Source of the DNA: Tubiluchus corallicola | Lineage: Eukaryota; Priapulida; Priapulimorpha; Priapulimorphida; Tubiluchidae | Reading direction: 5' to 3' | Length of the DNA stretch: 64,000 nucleotides | Assembly (NCBI GenBank): GCA_030141605.1 | Contig: JAQGDQ010000009.1 | Span: 1,023,001 to 1,087,000 of the forward strand | Shown here: positions 11,612 through 24,400 of the stretch, piece after piece | Layout: the number at the start of each line of letters is the position of its first letter | Numbering within the stretch: the stretch's first letter is position 1 | Notes under the pieces: model-generated | What the model saw: the letters and a program-made list of their open reading frames with translations, nothing else | Database searches by the model: none | Told to the model about the DNA's origin: nothing | Position numbers and translations under genes: made by a program

Positions 11612-14600
11612 TCCACTGTTTCACCTGTATTCTTGACCTCTACTACCATCACAAGTTAGTTAGTTAGTTGTTTTTCTCAGCATTTATACTAACCACGTGC
11701 GCTCCTAACATCTAGTGTGAATACTTCTAGAAGTATATTGTTCAAAACTTCAAGACTCATACTCACGGAAATAAGTATGTATCTAAAATTAGCATATAAC
11801 TAAACAAACAAAGAGGTTTCACCTAATGGGCCATTAAAAGGCATTGCGTTTTGAAGTGCGACACAGAAAGTATTTTCCTATTTAACCGTGCATGCGACAA
11901 TCATACATGTGTCGATTCTGGTGCCAAAGTGTTTCGCGCCCAAGTGGGACGGCGGCCAAATGGCCGTGCCAAAACGGCCAAACCAAAATGACCTGTCCTC
12001 TTGCTGACTGCGAAATGCAAATATGTCTTTCGAATCTAGCAAAGTAGTTTGGTACTAGCAAGTTTGGTACAGGCAAAATTGGTATTAGGAATTTTTAGTA
12101 CGTGGTAATTCTGTTACAGGTAAATAAGGTACTATGATCTCTAGGTAAAGTTACAAATTTGTGCCTGTACAACTGCTACGGTTACTGCAGATGAATTGCT
12201 ATTTTGTGCTGCAACATAATGTGCATTTTACTTTACATGTGAAGTATGCAGGTGTGAGTATTATGTTAAAAGTCTCACAGATCTTACTTTCTGAAAAGTG
12301 CTGCCCAGGGTAGGCTGCCCCCTCTTCTCACTTGGCTTTGCCACTCACTATTAGTTATTATTAAAGTGGAAATGGAGATCTGCTGTGTGATTGTTCTATT
12401 TTTTTGCGAAAAGAGACAAATGATATTCTTAATCAATTCATAGTCACACAATAAATCAGATCTTTAATTTGCAGTAATTCTAAAGACTAAAAAGAGTGAT
12501 ACAAATGAATTTAATTAATTTACATATCTGGGTGAATAGTAAAGAGGGATTTGCAATCAAATGCTGATTTGCTGGTGTTTATGAAAGGTTTTTCTAGAGG
12601 TTACCACTTGACACTGCGATTTTTCTTACCATTAGCAAAGTTTTATTCTGTTTTCTAGCCTTTGGCCTTATCTTACTGTTTAATTTCGAATATTTTTGTC
12701 AATGTACACTTGAAATTTTGAGTGAGGAAACCTGCCATTAGGACATTATAGTTGCAATTGTTCGAATCTTGGATCTGCCCTTGCTTTCCCCTGGTGAAGG
12801 GGGTTAAAATTAGTGTTGGATTATCATTAAGCGACAGGTTATTAATTTTTCACACTGAGCGGATGGATTCTCCCACTATACCCACCATAGTGGATCCTCC
12901 CTTCCTCTCTAGGTAGGGGAGGTAAAATTCTTTTTGTCTACCTTGACTTGTTTGTGGGTGAAATTCCTCGAATTGAGCTGACCTTTACCCTTTCATGATG
13001 CCTGCCATTGCAGTTGTGCAGCTGCTGAGGTTTCCACCTAATTACATCTGTTTACATCTGTGTCCTCAGAATGCTCTTTGACCTTGACGATTATCTTGTC
13101 CCAAAGCTACCCTATACCAAAAAACTTGAAACGACCCCAAATGGTTCAGGTATAACTGGCTTAAACTCAAACTGTGAATGGTCGATGGACAAGAGACGCT
13201 GTGTTACAGCATGCAGTCCCTAAACTTTCAAAATCAGGAGAGCTAATGATGTACCCTGAACTGTAAACTATGAAAGTAGCTGAACGTTTAAAATTCTGAT
13301 CTTATACATCCTTAATAATGTTAAAATAAACCAAATACATAACATCTCCTACGTAAACAGTGCAACCGTATTTTATTCATATCTCATACACATTTGATTG
13401 TGATCTATAATAACTCTGAGAATGAGTATTGTAAAGCAGGGTCACTAGTGGCCCCTAGTTAACAGTATTGCAGTGCCAGGTAATTGTATGAGACCCCTTT
13501 AATGTTATAGTCTTTTGAGCCAGTATATTTATTTCAATTCTTTTAGATTAAAAAGAGGTACATATTAAAGCTTCTAAGAGTTAGAAACTCACCAGCCTTA
13601 AACTGCAATTGTTTTCTACATTTTTGAGAGGAGTGGTAGTCTACTCAGCTTAAATGCATTACTAGCAATTTGAGCATTTGAATTAAGTACTGCACCATTA
13701 GAACTTTACTAATGATGATAACTAACTGCGTAAACTTTCGTATCTAAAGGTATGATTTTGATCTGTGTGGAATTTGTTGAAAGTAAAGTAAAAGCCCTCA
13801 GCCGTTTATTTACTTATGCAATATGTTCATATGAGCTCAAAGGTTTTTTGTTTACTTAAACTCATGCAGGTTTCGAAGTTCAGTGTTTTTTAGCAGTGAT
13901 ATGGTTTTCATGTGTATGCATATGTGTTTCATTACAGGAAGTTTTGTGTAGCTGAGAGAATAATTAGATTATTTTTTGAAGACAAATTTCATTAATAACA
14001 TGTCACAGTTGGATTATGAATGGCCTACTAATTTACTTAGGTAGGCATTTGTGTAATTAGTTTGCAGTGTCTATTTATTCTATAGTATGTTATGATTGTA
14101 TTTTGAGTGTTGAATAAGTCTAAAGTCTATTCTAAATAATACAATTGAGAGTTCAGGCTCTTTTGTGTACAATATGTATTAACAGTAAGAGAGAGTATTC
14201 GTCTGCTCTCATGATCAGCTATAGCTGTCATTACCTGATTGGTGATCCTTGTACTGTGTTTTGTAGGCTAATGCTTTATTTTTGAATAAGTTCAACTTTT
14301 ATGCATTTTACATTATTTTTCATTCTTAGCTGGTTTTAAAGTATCTATTTCTTTGTGGATTTGCAGAACATAGCTAACAAGTAAGTACTAAATGAAAAAC
14401 TGGCAGCTTTAATTGCTGAATTTGCCAGACATGGCTGATGCGTAAGCAAGCATAAGTATTATTGCATTCTGTTTTAAGAAGCTTAATGTTTTTGTAAAAC
14501 GCTTATATAATCTTGTTAGTTGTTACACCTATTGTATATTACCATCTTTCATGCGTACATATTTATTTACGCTCAACTGTTATGTACGTTTGCTCTTGTG

Positions 14601-15051
14601 TGGTCCCAAAAAGGCTATACTGTAGTCAAATCGTACATCTGCACACGTTTTGACACGTCTATCCAAACCATTAAGAAATCTACCATTGATTTATGTCTGA
14701 TATTCTTTATCATTCATTGCTGATTTTTAGTGCTTTGCAAATGAAAAAGCAGAAAAGTTCGTCATTTTAACCAAGAATTTTAATAAAGTTTTTATATCTA
14801 GATGTACAGATGTAATAGAACTTTTTGTTAAGTACAGCTGCCTAATAACATGTGTCCTTAAACTGATGTAAAATGGTGTAGAGATTAGTGTATATTCAGG
14901 CTGGTCTGCACAAAATACAAATACTTAGTTGGTTTTATGTATCTGGTAGCTGTAAAATACTTATCTAATCACATGTTTTATAGTGCTGTACAAGAGAGTA
15001 CTGGCTTTAGGAAGCTCACTGAAAGGCAATCATTGATTTGAATGAATAGAC
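11612..15051. other. Intergenic region upstream of the receptor phosphatase gene
   Basis: About 3.4 kb with no recognisable exon. Around 11920-12120 there are repeated TTGGTAC / TTGGTATTAG-like phrases, a weak direct-repeat cluster. The promoter and 5' UTR of the downstream gene should lie near its 3' end, but I cannot place them. A short run of GTTAG repeats is at about 11656-11670. Confidence 0.4.
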
Positions 15052-15404
15052 ATGGCTTGTAAAACTACTTCTTTTTCTGTGGCACTACTTTTTCTTTTAG
15101 TAAGTAGTACTTTCATTACCTCGTTTTATATTTCAATTGTAAAACTGTTTTTAGCAAAAAATGTTTTCTTGAATTTTGCCATAAGTCACGTAGTTTGAAC
15201 AATGTCACTAGTATCTTTAAGATTTGCTGTTAGTGTTTAGCGGTCAGCTGCGCTGAGATGTGAAATGTTTTGAAATTATATCTAAAATGATAGGTTTAAA
15301 GTTTCTGTTTTTATAAAATGACTTTATTACTCTTCTACAGGTATTGATTTTTACATTTTCTACTCACATTGATGACTGCTTTGGTGCTGAGGCGGATGTA
15401 CTAG
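15052..15404 (+). CDS. RPTP exons 1-2: signal peptide split by an intron
   Basis: Exon 15052-15099 starts at ATG, reads MACKTTSFSVALLFLL and ends at a perfect GTAAGT donor. Exon 15341-15404 (acceptor CTTCTACAG, donor GTTTGT) continues VLIFTFSTHIDDCFGAEADV and ends in phase 1, as the first FN3 exon requires. Together they form a basic start, a long hydrophobic core and a polar, Cys-containing mature end, typical of a signal peptide. No in-frame alternative start was seen; an upstream non-coding exon is possible. Confidence 0.75.
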
Positions 15405-18400
15405 GTTTGTGCAGAACTTTTATTGTTTTCTTAAACACATAGCTATTTAAAAAAAATAAAGGTTATTTTTAAAAACTTATTTGAGCTTGTCAACATTCAG
15501 CTGGTTGCTTGTTATATTCCATCAATTTCTGTGAAGTTACACAGTACACGCACAATATGTAATATTATATTGTTAGAAATGTTAAATTGTTAGAAATAAT
15601 ATATACATGCTGTTAAAGTTTCTTTGTGGCATCACATGCGTAAATAAACTGGCATTGCTGCCATGTGTTTATTGTAAAACAATACACATCTGTTTAAGTT
15701 TTTGTTTAAACTTTTTGGGTAAGCACAAAAATATAAGTGAAACTCCAAGAGTGTATTTATGCAGTGTGTGTTGTGTGGAACTGAACTGCATCTTGTGTTC
15801 TGCTGATTAGAAGTTATAATATGTATTCTACTACTGAACCAATGACGTTGTTAATGTGGTATCTTAATATTAGGCCATCTAGGCTGTAGACTTTATAGTG
15901 CTGTCATCTGCTGGTAGTTAAGTAGAGCGAGCTGGGGAGTTGTAAGATGTGACTAGAATAGTAAAGTTGAGTTTTGCTTCCTCCAAATCAGAATTGTTAT
16001 ATCATCTAATTATAAAATCTACCTGTCTAAAATGTATCAATAATTAATAACCATATTATAGTTCATATGTAGTTTTGCAAAATGACGTCAGACAGTACTT
16101 CCTGACTTGCTCTTTACAGGTCAGTTTCACATTGACTCACCTCAAAACTTTGCTGTTATAGACACACCATCCGCATCAGTTTATATGACATGGGGCAAAG
16201 TAGAGGGGCCCTGGAATATAAAATTCAATGGCAACCAAGCGATGGCAATGGTAGTGACACTGTTCTTACAGGTGTTGGATCACACAGCAGAAAACCTGGA
16301 TTACCGATTACACATTTTTCATTATGCTGGCAATGGAACATTGACCAGTAGGGAAGAAACTGTTACAGCAAAAACGAATCTGGAAACACCTGACAACTTC
16401 ACTAACATCATTTTTGAAACCTCAAAAAATATTGCTAGTTTGCATTGGGATTCTGATAGTGGTGCCTCTATTGCAAGTTGGAGTTTTGAAGTAGAATCAT
16501 TGAAGTATCGTTTAGTATTTTTTTTGAATGAATTTCCACGAGTTTCCATAAATGTACATATGTGAAGCCAGTAAACATTACACTTATACATTGTACATTG
16601 CCTTGAAATGGGCTATGTTTTGTGTTAGACTGACTGAATTAGGCTAGGAATCTTAGAACTTGAAACTGATACTTAGAACTGATACTTGCTTTTTGCATAG
16701 TCTATTTCAAATTTATAATACCACTACCTACACATACAGGCATAAAAAACTTGGTGTTTTTTAGGTATGCTGTCATATGTTACTACTGTTAATAATTTTC
16801 ATTTAGTTTTATTTATTTACATATTGATTTAATGGCCTGAATTGATTTTGCAGATCTAACATTAATAGATAGTTTAAACAGTAACTTAATAAACGTGTAA
16901 TTTACAGGTCAGTTGCACATTGACTCGCCTCAAAACTTTGCTGTTGCTAATGCCGATAGTACAGATGCAGACAGTGAAATCGTGAGTGACACTGGAACGA
17001 CAAACCTTGACACGCCTAGTAACTTTACTGTCATTGATAAAACTTCAGAAAGTATTACTCTGGAATGGAATTCTGTTAGCAATGCTAGTGAATATAAACT
17101 GAGATGGACAACTTCAGATGGATCTGATGTTGGTGATCATAGCACAAGTGAAACATCTTACACTGTATTGGACTTGTCTCCGTACACCAACTATGTATTC
17201 TACGTTGTTGCCAGTGATGGTAATCCGGGCAATGACAGTGAAGAAGCTAATGTTACTGCAACAACTGATACAGCAGGTGAGTGTTTTGTTTTGTTATGTG
17301 AAAGTATTCGTAAACACTTTTTTACTTTCCATTCTGTTTCTTTCTTTTGAAGCCATTTTTCTCCTAAAATTACTAAACTCATTTTGGGCTTTTATCTTTA
17401 CCTAAAAGTTAAAACCACCATTCTGAAGAACTGACTGTAAAGAGTTACAATCAAATTCAAGCTCCCTTACAGATAATAAAAGAAATATATGATATTGTTG
17501 TGTCAAAGTGTTCCTTTTTATTAAACGTTTTAAGTGTAATTTGCACTTTTGTAAAATGCAGATGAAAATGTGTTGAGACTTCAAAGTGTCTTTTGATAAA
17601 ATTATAAAATTATTGTAATAACTAATATTTTTTAGTGGCAAGTGTGAGTTTCTTAAATCATTAAGGGCAATTAATGTGCTTTATTGGTAGGTTTTTCTAA
17701 TATACTAAAATGTCTGTAGTACTCTTTAAAGCAAAACTCAGTCAGTCAAGCGTCACATGTATTTTTCAAAGGTATATGTCTTTATATTGTATAAGTATCT
17801 AGCAAGTACCTTTATTTCAGGGAAAGCCTCTGGCAATTAACATTGCTTTTGTAAGAGTTTTTAGCCCCGTTTTTATTATTTAAAACAATTTATGCATTTT
17901 GTGTTTGAGTAAGATGACTTTTTCATTAACTTGTGGAACCACTTTGCTTACCACTGTAAAGAACAGAATTTGCACTTTCAAACTATGAATTGCAGTATTG
18001 GGTTAAGTTAATGTTTTTTCATAAAGTATTAAAAAGACAAATGTTGCTCATAGTACAAATGCAAAAGCATTATTTCTATCTTAAAATAGCTGTGAACTAT
18101 AATCAGACATGTATTAGGGGAACTTGGAAATAGCTAAGGGCCACATAGTAGGTTTAGCAAAGTAAAATGAATAAAGTTGAGTCTCATTAGTAAACAATTA
18201 GGTTACCACAGGTAAACCGATTCTAGACGGCTCCATCTGCTGCAGTGCCCCTCGCTATTTACTTTGTAGAGAGAGGATTCATAATTGTATGAACATGCCT
18301 ACTCATTTTTACCATTCTGCATTAAGTAAGCTCTACTGTTAAATCCTGCATATTAGCCTGAAGAGTGTTGAAATACATAAAAAATATTGATGTCATTGCA

Positions 18401-21400
18401 ATTATGTGTAAGTGAAATAAATTACTAAGCTTGACGATGTTTTTGGTTCACTAGAATATGAAGTGCATCATGAAGAAATTTCAACACTTCTGGTTCAAAA
18501 CTTTACTCTATAAACTAATTAAACGTCTATAAACAGGGAATGTGAGGTCCATTCTTGACAGTGTTTTCAAGACAGGTTAATTGATAATTGCTTATCGTTA
18601 CATCAGTAAGCAACGAGTGAACATTTTTACTGTCTCTGACAAAAGAGTTTGTTTCTTTGATAGAAGATGCTTTAAGTGGCAGCTTTTGTTGTGCATTAAC
18701 AAACAGAAATGTTTTTATAATAATTAACAACATGTGTTCAAGTGCTTGACATTAAAAGTTTTAATGAAATCTGAGCTTGTCACTTTTTACCCGAGTACTG
18801 TTCACAGTACATAAAGGTAAAGAGTGCCACAGCAGTGAGTGCCTGAATAAAATATGTGTTTTTGTCTTCTCACACCACCCTGCATCACTGATCACAGCAT
18901 CCAAGTAGCACAAACTGAAGTGGGGTGTGAGCCGTGTCCTATCTGATGACACGTTGTACCATCACATGGAAATGATAAATCAGTTCACACATTGCCAGAT
19001 CCATCATACCCTCATACAACAGCCATTCCCAATTGGCCATGACTGAGAAACCATTAATGGGAAGTGCTGACCAGTGTGCCACATTCTTCCCGCTTGTGCT
19101 GGCAGTGGACTCTCTTAATGCTGTTCAAATGAAAATATTGATGACAGTAATAGTGATGATGAGAAGAGCAAGTATGGAAAATCAACAGGTTTAATCAAGA
19201 ATATTCTCCATACCTCATCAACTAGGGTCAAGTTGTTGCTAAAATATATCAAGATCAGAAAATAAAAAGCAAATTCTTTTGTCTAAGTCATAAATAATGG
19301 GCCTCATCATTCTCAAGTATGAACATTGAACATTCAAAGTGATGACTAACCTGAGTGTTACACACCTTTGCATTATTATTGTCTTTGGTCTTTAGATCTG
19401 GTTTGTAAGTCGACTGCAGTTTTGCACACCTTCGAATTTCATGTCCCACATTACCCACTGTATATCAGGCAAGTAAAAACACAGTAGGCTTCTTGTAATT
19501 TTACTGTTCGTTTGCAGTTTTTGACTATTCATGATACAGCATGAACAGAAATTTCATTAACTTTAAACAAATGTCTTAACCAGGTATAAAAAACCAGCTG
19601 CCATCTTGAACGTAAAGCTCAAAAATAGGTCAAATCAACAGAATGGTATCAAATAAGAATTCTTCGGTAAAAAATATCCCAAAAGCTGTTTACTATGCAG
19701 CTTTGTAGGTCAATTCACTTACAAAATCCAAAAAGACTGATGATGGCCATGTTGGATTTCAGGGAAAAAGTAGATCAAATTGTAAAAACAACGTCGAGTA
19801 TAAATTCTTGAGCCTAATAGTCTCAGAAACCATGTTCTATGTAGCTTTGTAGGCCAAACCACTTAAAAAATAAGATTCGAAACTGCTGACAGTGACATTA
19901 TTAAATCTGAAGGTCAAACATAGATCAAATCGTAAAAGTGACATTAGAAATAAATTTCTTGACCCACAAACCATATACTGTGCATAGAACCATAGACCAA
20001 CTGAATGAAAAGATCATTTTCAAAGTGCCCGACAGTGGCTATTTTGGGTTTTGGACTCTGGCAGAGTTTGCCTACATTTTTGCAAGAGCATATGGGCTAA
20101 ATCTTTTATGTAACCTTCATACAATATGAACCTACTGAGAACTGAACCTATGCTCTTCACAGTCATAGAGGCACTGAAAATAACTATAACTAGGACCACA
20201 AAAAATTTAGTAATATTGACATACACATTACAATGCTTTCTGATTTTTATCAGTTATCAGTTAATGCTTTTTGCAGCTTTAGCAGGTACTAGCATAATTT
20301 CACGACATTATTTAGTGAATGAAGCTTTATCAGCTCAAATTATGCCAGGCTTTGGAAGCAAGTTATTTTCAGGAATGGTGAATCAAAGTTAAACTATATC
20401 CATTATGTATTTTGAAACATTATAATGATTTGTCCAGAGTTTTTGTATGATTAACGTTATTGTTGCAGAAGAATATAAAAAATTGGTTCTAATTTTTAGT
20501 ATCTTTATAAGCAGAATAGACATGGAAATCGAGGACATTTTTGTGCAGTTTCCTTTTTTATGTTGTCTGTTTGCCATTGCTTCTATAATATTTGTACAGC
20601 TTCTATAATATTTGTACAGCATTGTTTTCTTATAATTTAGTGTTTCTACTATTCTACAACAATGATGGCAGTATTTTTGGCACTGATTTTATTAATTTAT
20701 TGTTAGGTAGCAGATATTCAGTATAAATAATAGCTATTACACAACAAATTGCTTAAACAAAAATTTACTACAGTTACATTTCTAAAGTGTAAATCCAAAT
20801 TAATTCTCAGAAAATTTATTGAAAAAATGTGTTTTTCAGTACCAGATGCTCCAGATGAGTTTTTAGCTTTAGTAACTGGATCCAGAAGGATTAATTTAGG
20901 TTGGGATAAACCTCCTGACCATAATGGACCCATTCTTGGCTACAGGATTAGATATTACAGAGCAAATGACGCTGAAGATTTTAGTGAATTACACGTCCCA
21001 TCTACACAGGAGAGTAAAAAGATTATGGGTTTAGAGCCTTGTTCAGCATACAATTTCTCCATTGCCGCTAACACGTCTGCTGGATATGGACCTGAAGCAT
21101 ATGTACTGTCAGACGAAACGCTTCCTGAAAGTACGTAAAACACTTTTACACTAAATCTACTTTTTCTTAAGGATATCCAAAAATTTTTGCACTTTTGTAC
21201 AGCAAATTGTGCATAACTTAACACTGCAAAAGTTAAAGGTAGAATAAAAACAGAAAAAATGAAAACTAAAATGAAAACTTTTAAACATGTTTAAATTCAG
21301 TTTTTGAGCAACTAAGTGGTTTCATTGGTAAAATTTATATACTTGAACTTAAGTAAGCTTTCTTTTTATGCTTTTATTTAACTTCCTGTTTATGCATAAA

Positions 21401-24400
21401 AACTCATCTTCAACTAGTTACTGTTTATCTGTGTAGAAGTTGATTGACCTTTCCATAAATCTGCCTGCATGTTCTCTTACATAATTGAAAGCATTTTTGC
21501 AGCACTACCTAAGGAGCAGAAGTGACTTAATCTAAGTTTATTAGTACATCTAGTATTTTATTTTAGTTACCATATATTGCTCAGTATCATATTATTGTGT
21601 TCAATGCTGTTTTATTGACTTTTTCGGTTAGATCGTACAAGTTTTACTATAACTTACTGTCGTTGGCTTAGCAACTGTATTTGTAACAGGCATGAAAATC
21701 TGTGTGTATTTATATATATATGATATATATATATATCATATTACAAGTAAATGTGTTTTTAATATATATATTTTTCCATTTAATTGATATTTTCAGGAAA
21801 CATTTTAACTTTAAGTATATGCTGAAGTTCTATGCATTTTCTTAAATGTCTTTTCTGTTTCCTAATGTGTTACTAAGTTGCGTGTGATTGAAAATATTTC
21901 ATAAAAAGAGTACAGTGCTGGTATCTGTATTAGCATGAAGATCTGTTCCAAAATTTTTTTAATTTCCATAAGTATGGAATTTAGAAATTTGATTTCCGTA
22001 ATAGAAAGAAAGAATTTTATAATTAAATAACACCCAACAGTAATTATTTGTGGCCTATTACAATTGTTTTATAATATTATATTTTGTGACTGCCATGAGT
22101 TAGCGTACTGCTCAATAGATGGCGCAAGGATGCAACTTTCTAGCTTAGACTGTGCTTGCGCATCTGCATTGTTTTGCTAGTGTTGTTCGTCATTCTGCTT
22201 TGAGGTTATGGATGAAGCAAATGCACTCCTGGCTGGTCAAAGTCGCTGACAACATTGATAAATTTTAACTGCATTTTAATGAAATCTATATCTATACTCT
22301 TATATTAATATTCTTGGTATATATATATATATATATATATATAAGATTCGAGGCTACAGCCCGGACGAGGGCACCATTTGCGGCGATCTATACATCAAAC
22401 GAAAGGTCTCGATCTAGTGTCGTCTCATTGGGGGTTTATGTTTTGAATGGGGCCCACCGCGAGGAACGGGGGGGCGAAAAACCTCCAAAAATGGCCATTT
22501 TTCGGCCGTTTTTTGCAAAAGTTATACGCCTGAGATGTAGAGAACGGGAATGGGCCGAGGGTGGTGCTGGGTGTGGATAGATAGCCCGTTCAGCGGTGGG
22601 TGTCATAGGCCTATTTAGAGTTCCCGAGAGGGCCACGGCGCCCTGCAACGGGTGTTTTCCCGGACCCAACTCGCGATTTTTTCGAAATTTCGGCCAAACG
22701 GCCTGCGGAAAAAACGTTCTAGCGGTGCCTGGTGGGACTCTGGGAAGGAGATATATAGCTCTTTACAAAGAGGAAGAACAGGGCTAGACGATGATGTGGG
22801 CTATATTTTAGGGCAGGTTCACCGAGAGGAGTATTGACGAGTTAATTAGATGTTCTATTTTTCGCAATTTTCGCTTAGAAAACTGCTGACGCAAAGGCAT
22901 TGTTGTGACGTCATCCATTGTACTCTGTCTATAATCTTATAGCTTTAATTCAGTAAAAAGCTGCTACAGGCTTTGCTTTAGTTAAACAAACTGTAGGCAT
23001 GATGTTACGGGCTTTGTGTTATAAATGTGGACTAGGTAGGATGTTCGCGTATTATTGATTATACGTGGTTTTTTACGCAAAATCTTTTGCGGGGGGGCCT
23101 TTACTATTTATTATATTATAGCACATAGTTTCAACTTTGTGAAAAATGTTTGGAATGGTTTTGTTGTAATGCTGTGCTGTTGGTGCTTGTGCTACAGGTG
23201 TCGTCATCGTTGCCACCACCATCATCATCATCATCAACATCATGATCACCACGTGAGGTGGTGGATTTGATGTGGTGTGGTGGTGGTGTGCTTTGTGTGT
23301 TGTGCTATGGAAGGTGTGGTGGGGTGATAGGGTGTGTGGGGTGTGGTGTGGGTAGTGTGGTATGGAGTGGGTGGCGTGGTGTTGTGGTGCAGTGTGGTGT
23401 GGTGTGGGTAGTGTGGTATGGAGTGGGTGGCGTGGTGTTGTGGTGCAGTGTGGTGTTATGGTGTGGTGTGGTGCAGTGCGGTGTGATGTGGTGGAGTATT
23501 ATGGTGTGGGTGGTGTGGTGTGTGGGTGGTGCGGTGTGGTGTGGTGCAGTGTTATGGTGTGGTGCAGTGTGGTGTGATGTGGTGGAGTCGTATGGTGTGG
23601 GTGGTGTGGTGTGGTGTGTGGGTGGTGCGGTGTGCTGCAGTGGTATGGTGTGGTGCAGTGTGGTGTGATGTGGTGGAGTGGTATGGTGTGGGTGGTGTGG
23701 TGCAGTGTGGTGTTATGGTGTGGTGCTGTACAGTGTGATGTAGTGGAGTATTATGGTGTGGTGTGGTGTGTGGGTGGTGCAGTGGTATGGTGTGGTGCAG
23801 TGTGGTGTGATGTGGTGGAGTGGTATGGTGTGGGTGGTGTGGTGTGTAGGTGGTATGGTGTGGTGCGGTGCGGTGTGGTGGTATTGTGTGGTGCAGTGTG
23901 GTGCGATGAGGTGGAGTGGTATGGTGTGGTGTGATGAGGTGGAGTGGTGTGGTGTGGGTTGTGTGTTGATTTGTGCACAAAATTCTTTTTGTGGGGTTTG
24001 GCTAGTTATATTATTAATAAACGTTCTGTGTACTTCATTTTGCATTGAAAACCTCAAACAAGTCATCGGAATGCAAGTCATTTATAACATTAGCGAATTT
24101 AGCAGTTATTGGCCCATCAACTGTTCTAATTGGGAAAGCAATGCAAAGCATTCACATTTATCTGTTATTCTTTACAGCTCATGAAAAACCTGCTGATATT
24201 AGAATGTTTAGTTCTGATGCTTTCAATGCAACTGTAACTTGGGATCCGCCGCCAGAGCCTAAATACTGTGAAGTGGTTGAGTACCAGATCAGTTATCAAA
24301 CTCATCAGAATTATAGTTACAGTGGTGGCATCCCTGAATCTGGCACAGTATATACCCAAAACCTTAGTTCAAGTAAGTGAACTTGCAAAAAACACATGTA

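Larger units (their letters stand above)
17277..20839. other. Large intron of duplicate copy 1
   Basis: Matches 27505-31065 throughout. It holds the hyperconserved island (18821-19172) and a decayed tandem repeat of about 140 bp (19600-20070). No exon recognised. Confidence 0.7.
22286..24005. repeat. 1.7-kb block present only in duplicate copy 1
   Basis: Copy 2 runs directly from GAAAT to TATATTATTAATAAACG near 32500, whereas copy 1 has about 1.72 kb between these points. The block holds a (TA)n run, a GC-rich segment rich in CGG and GGCC (about 22344-22900), a CAC/CAT run and a GTGGT minisatellite. It is either an insertion into copy 1 or a deletion from copy 2. Confidence 0.8.

Noticed and set aside
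23258-24184. Many overlapping ORFs of 70-140 codons on both strands
   Set aside because: They are products of the GTGGT minisatellite, with Cys-Val-Trp or His-Thr-Pro repeats and no domain.
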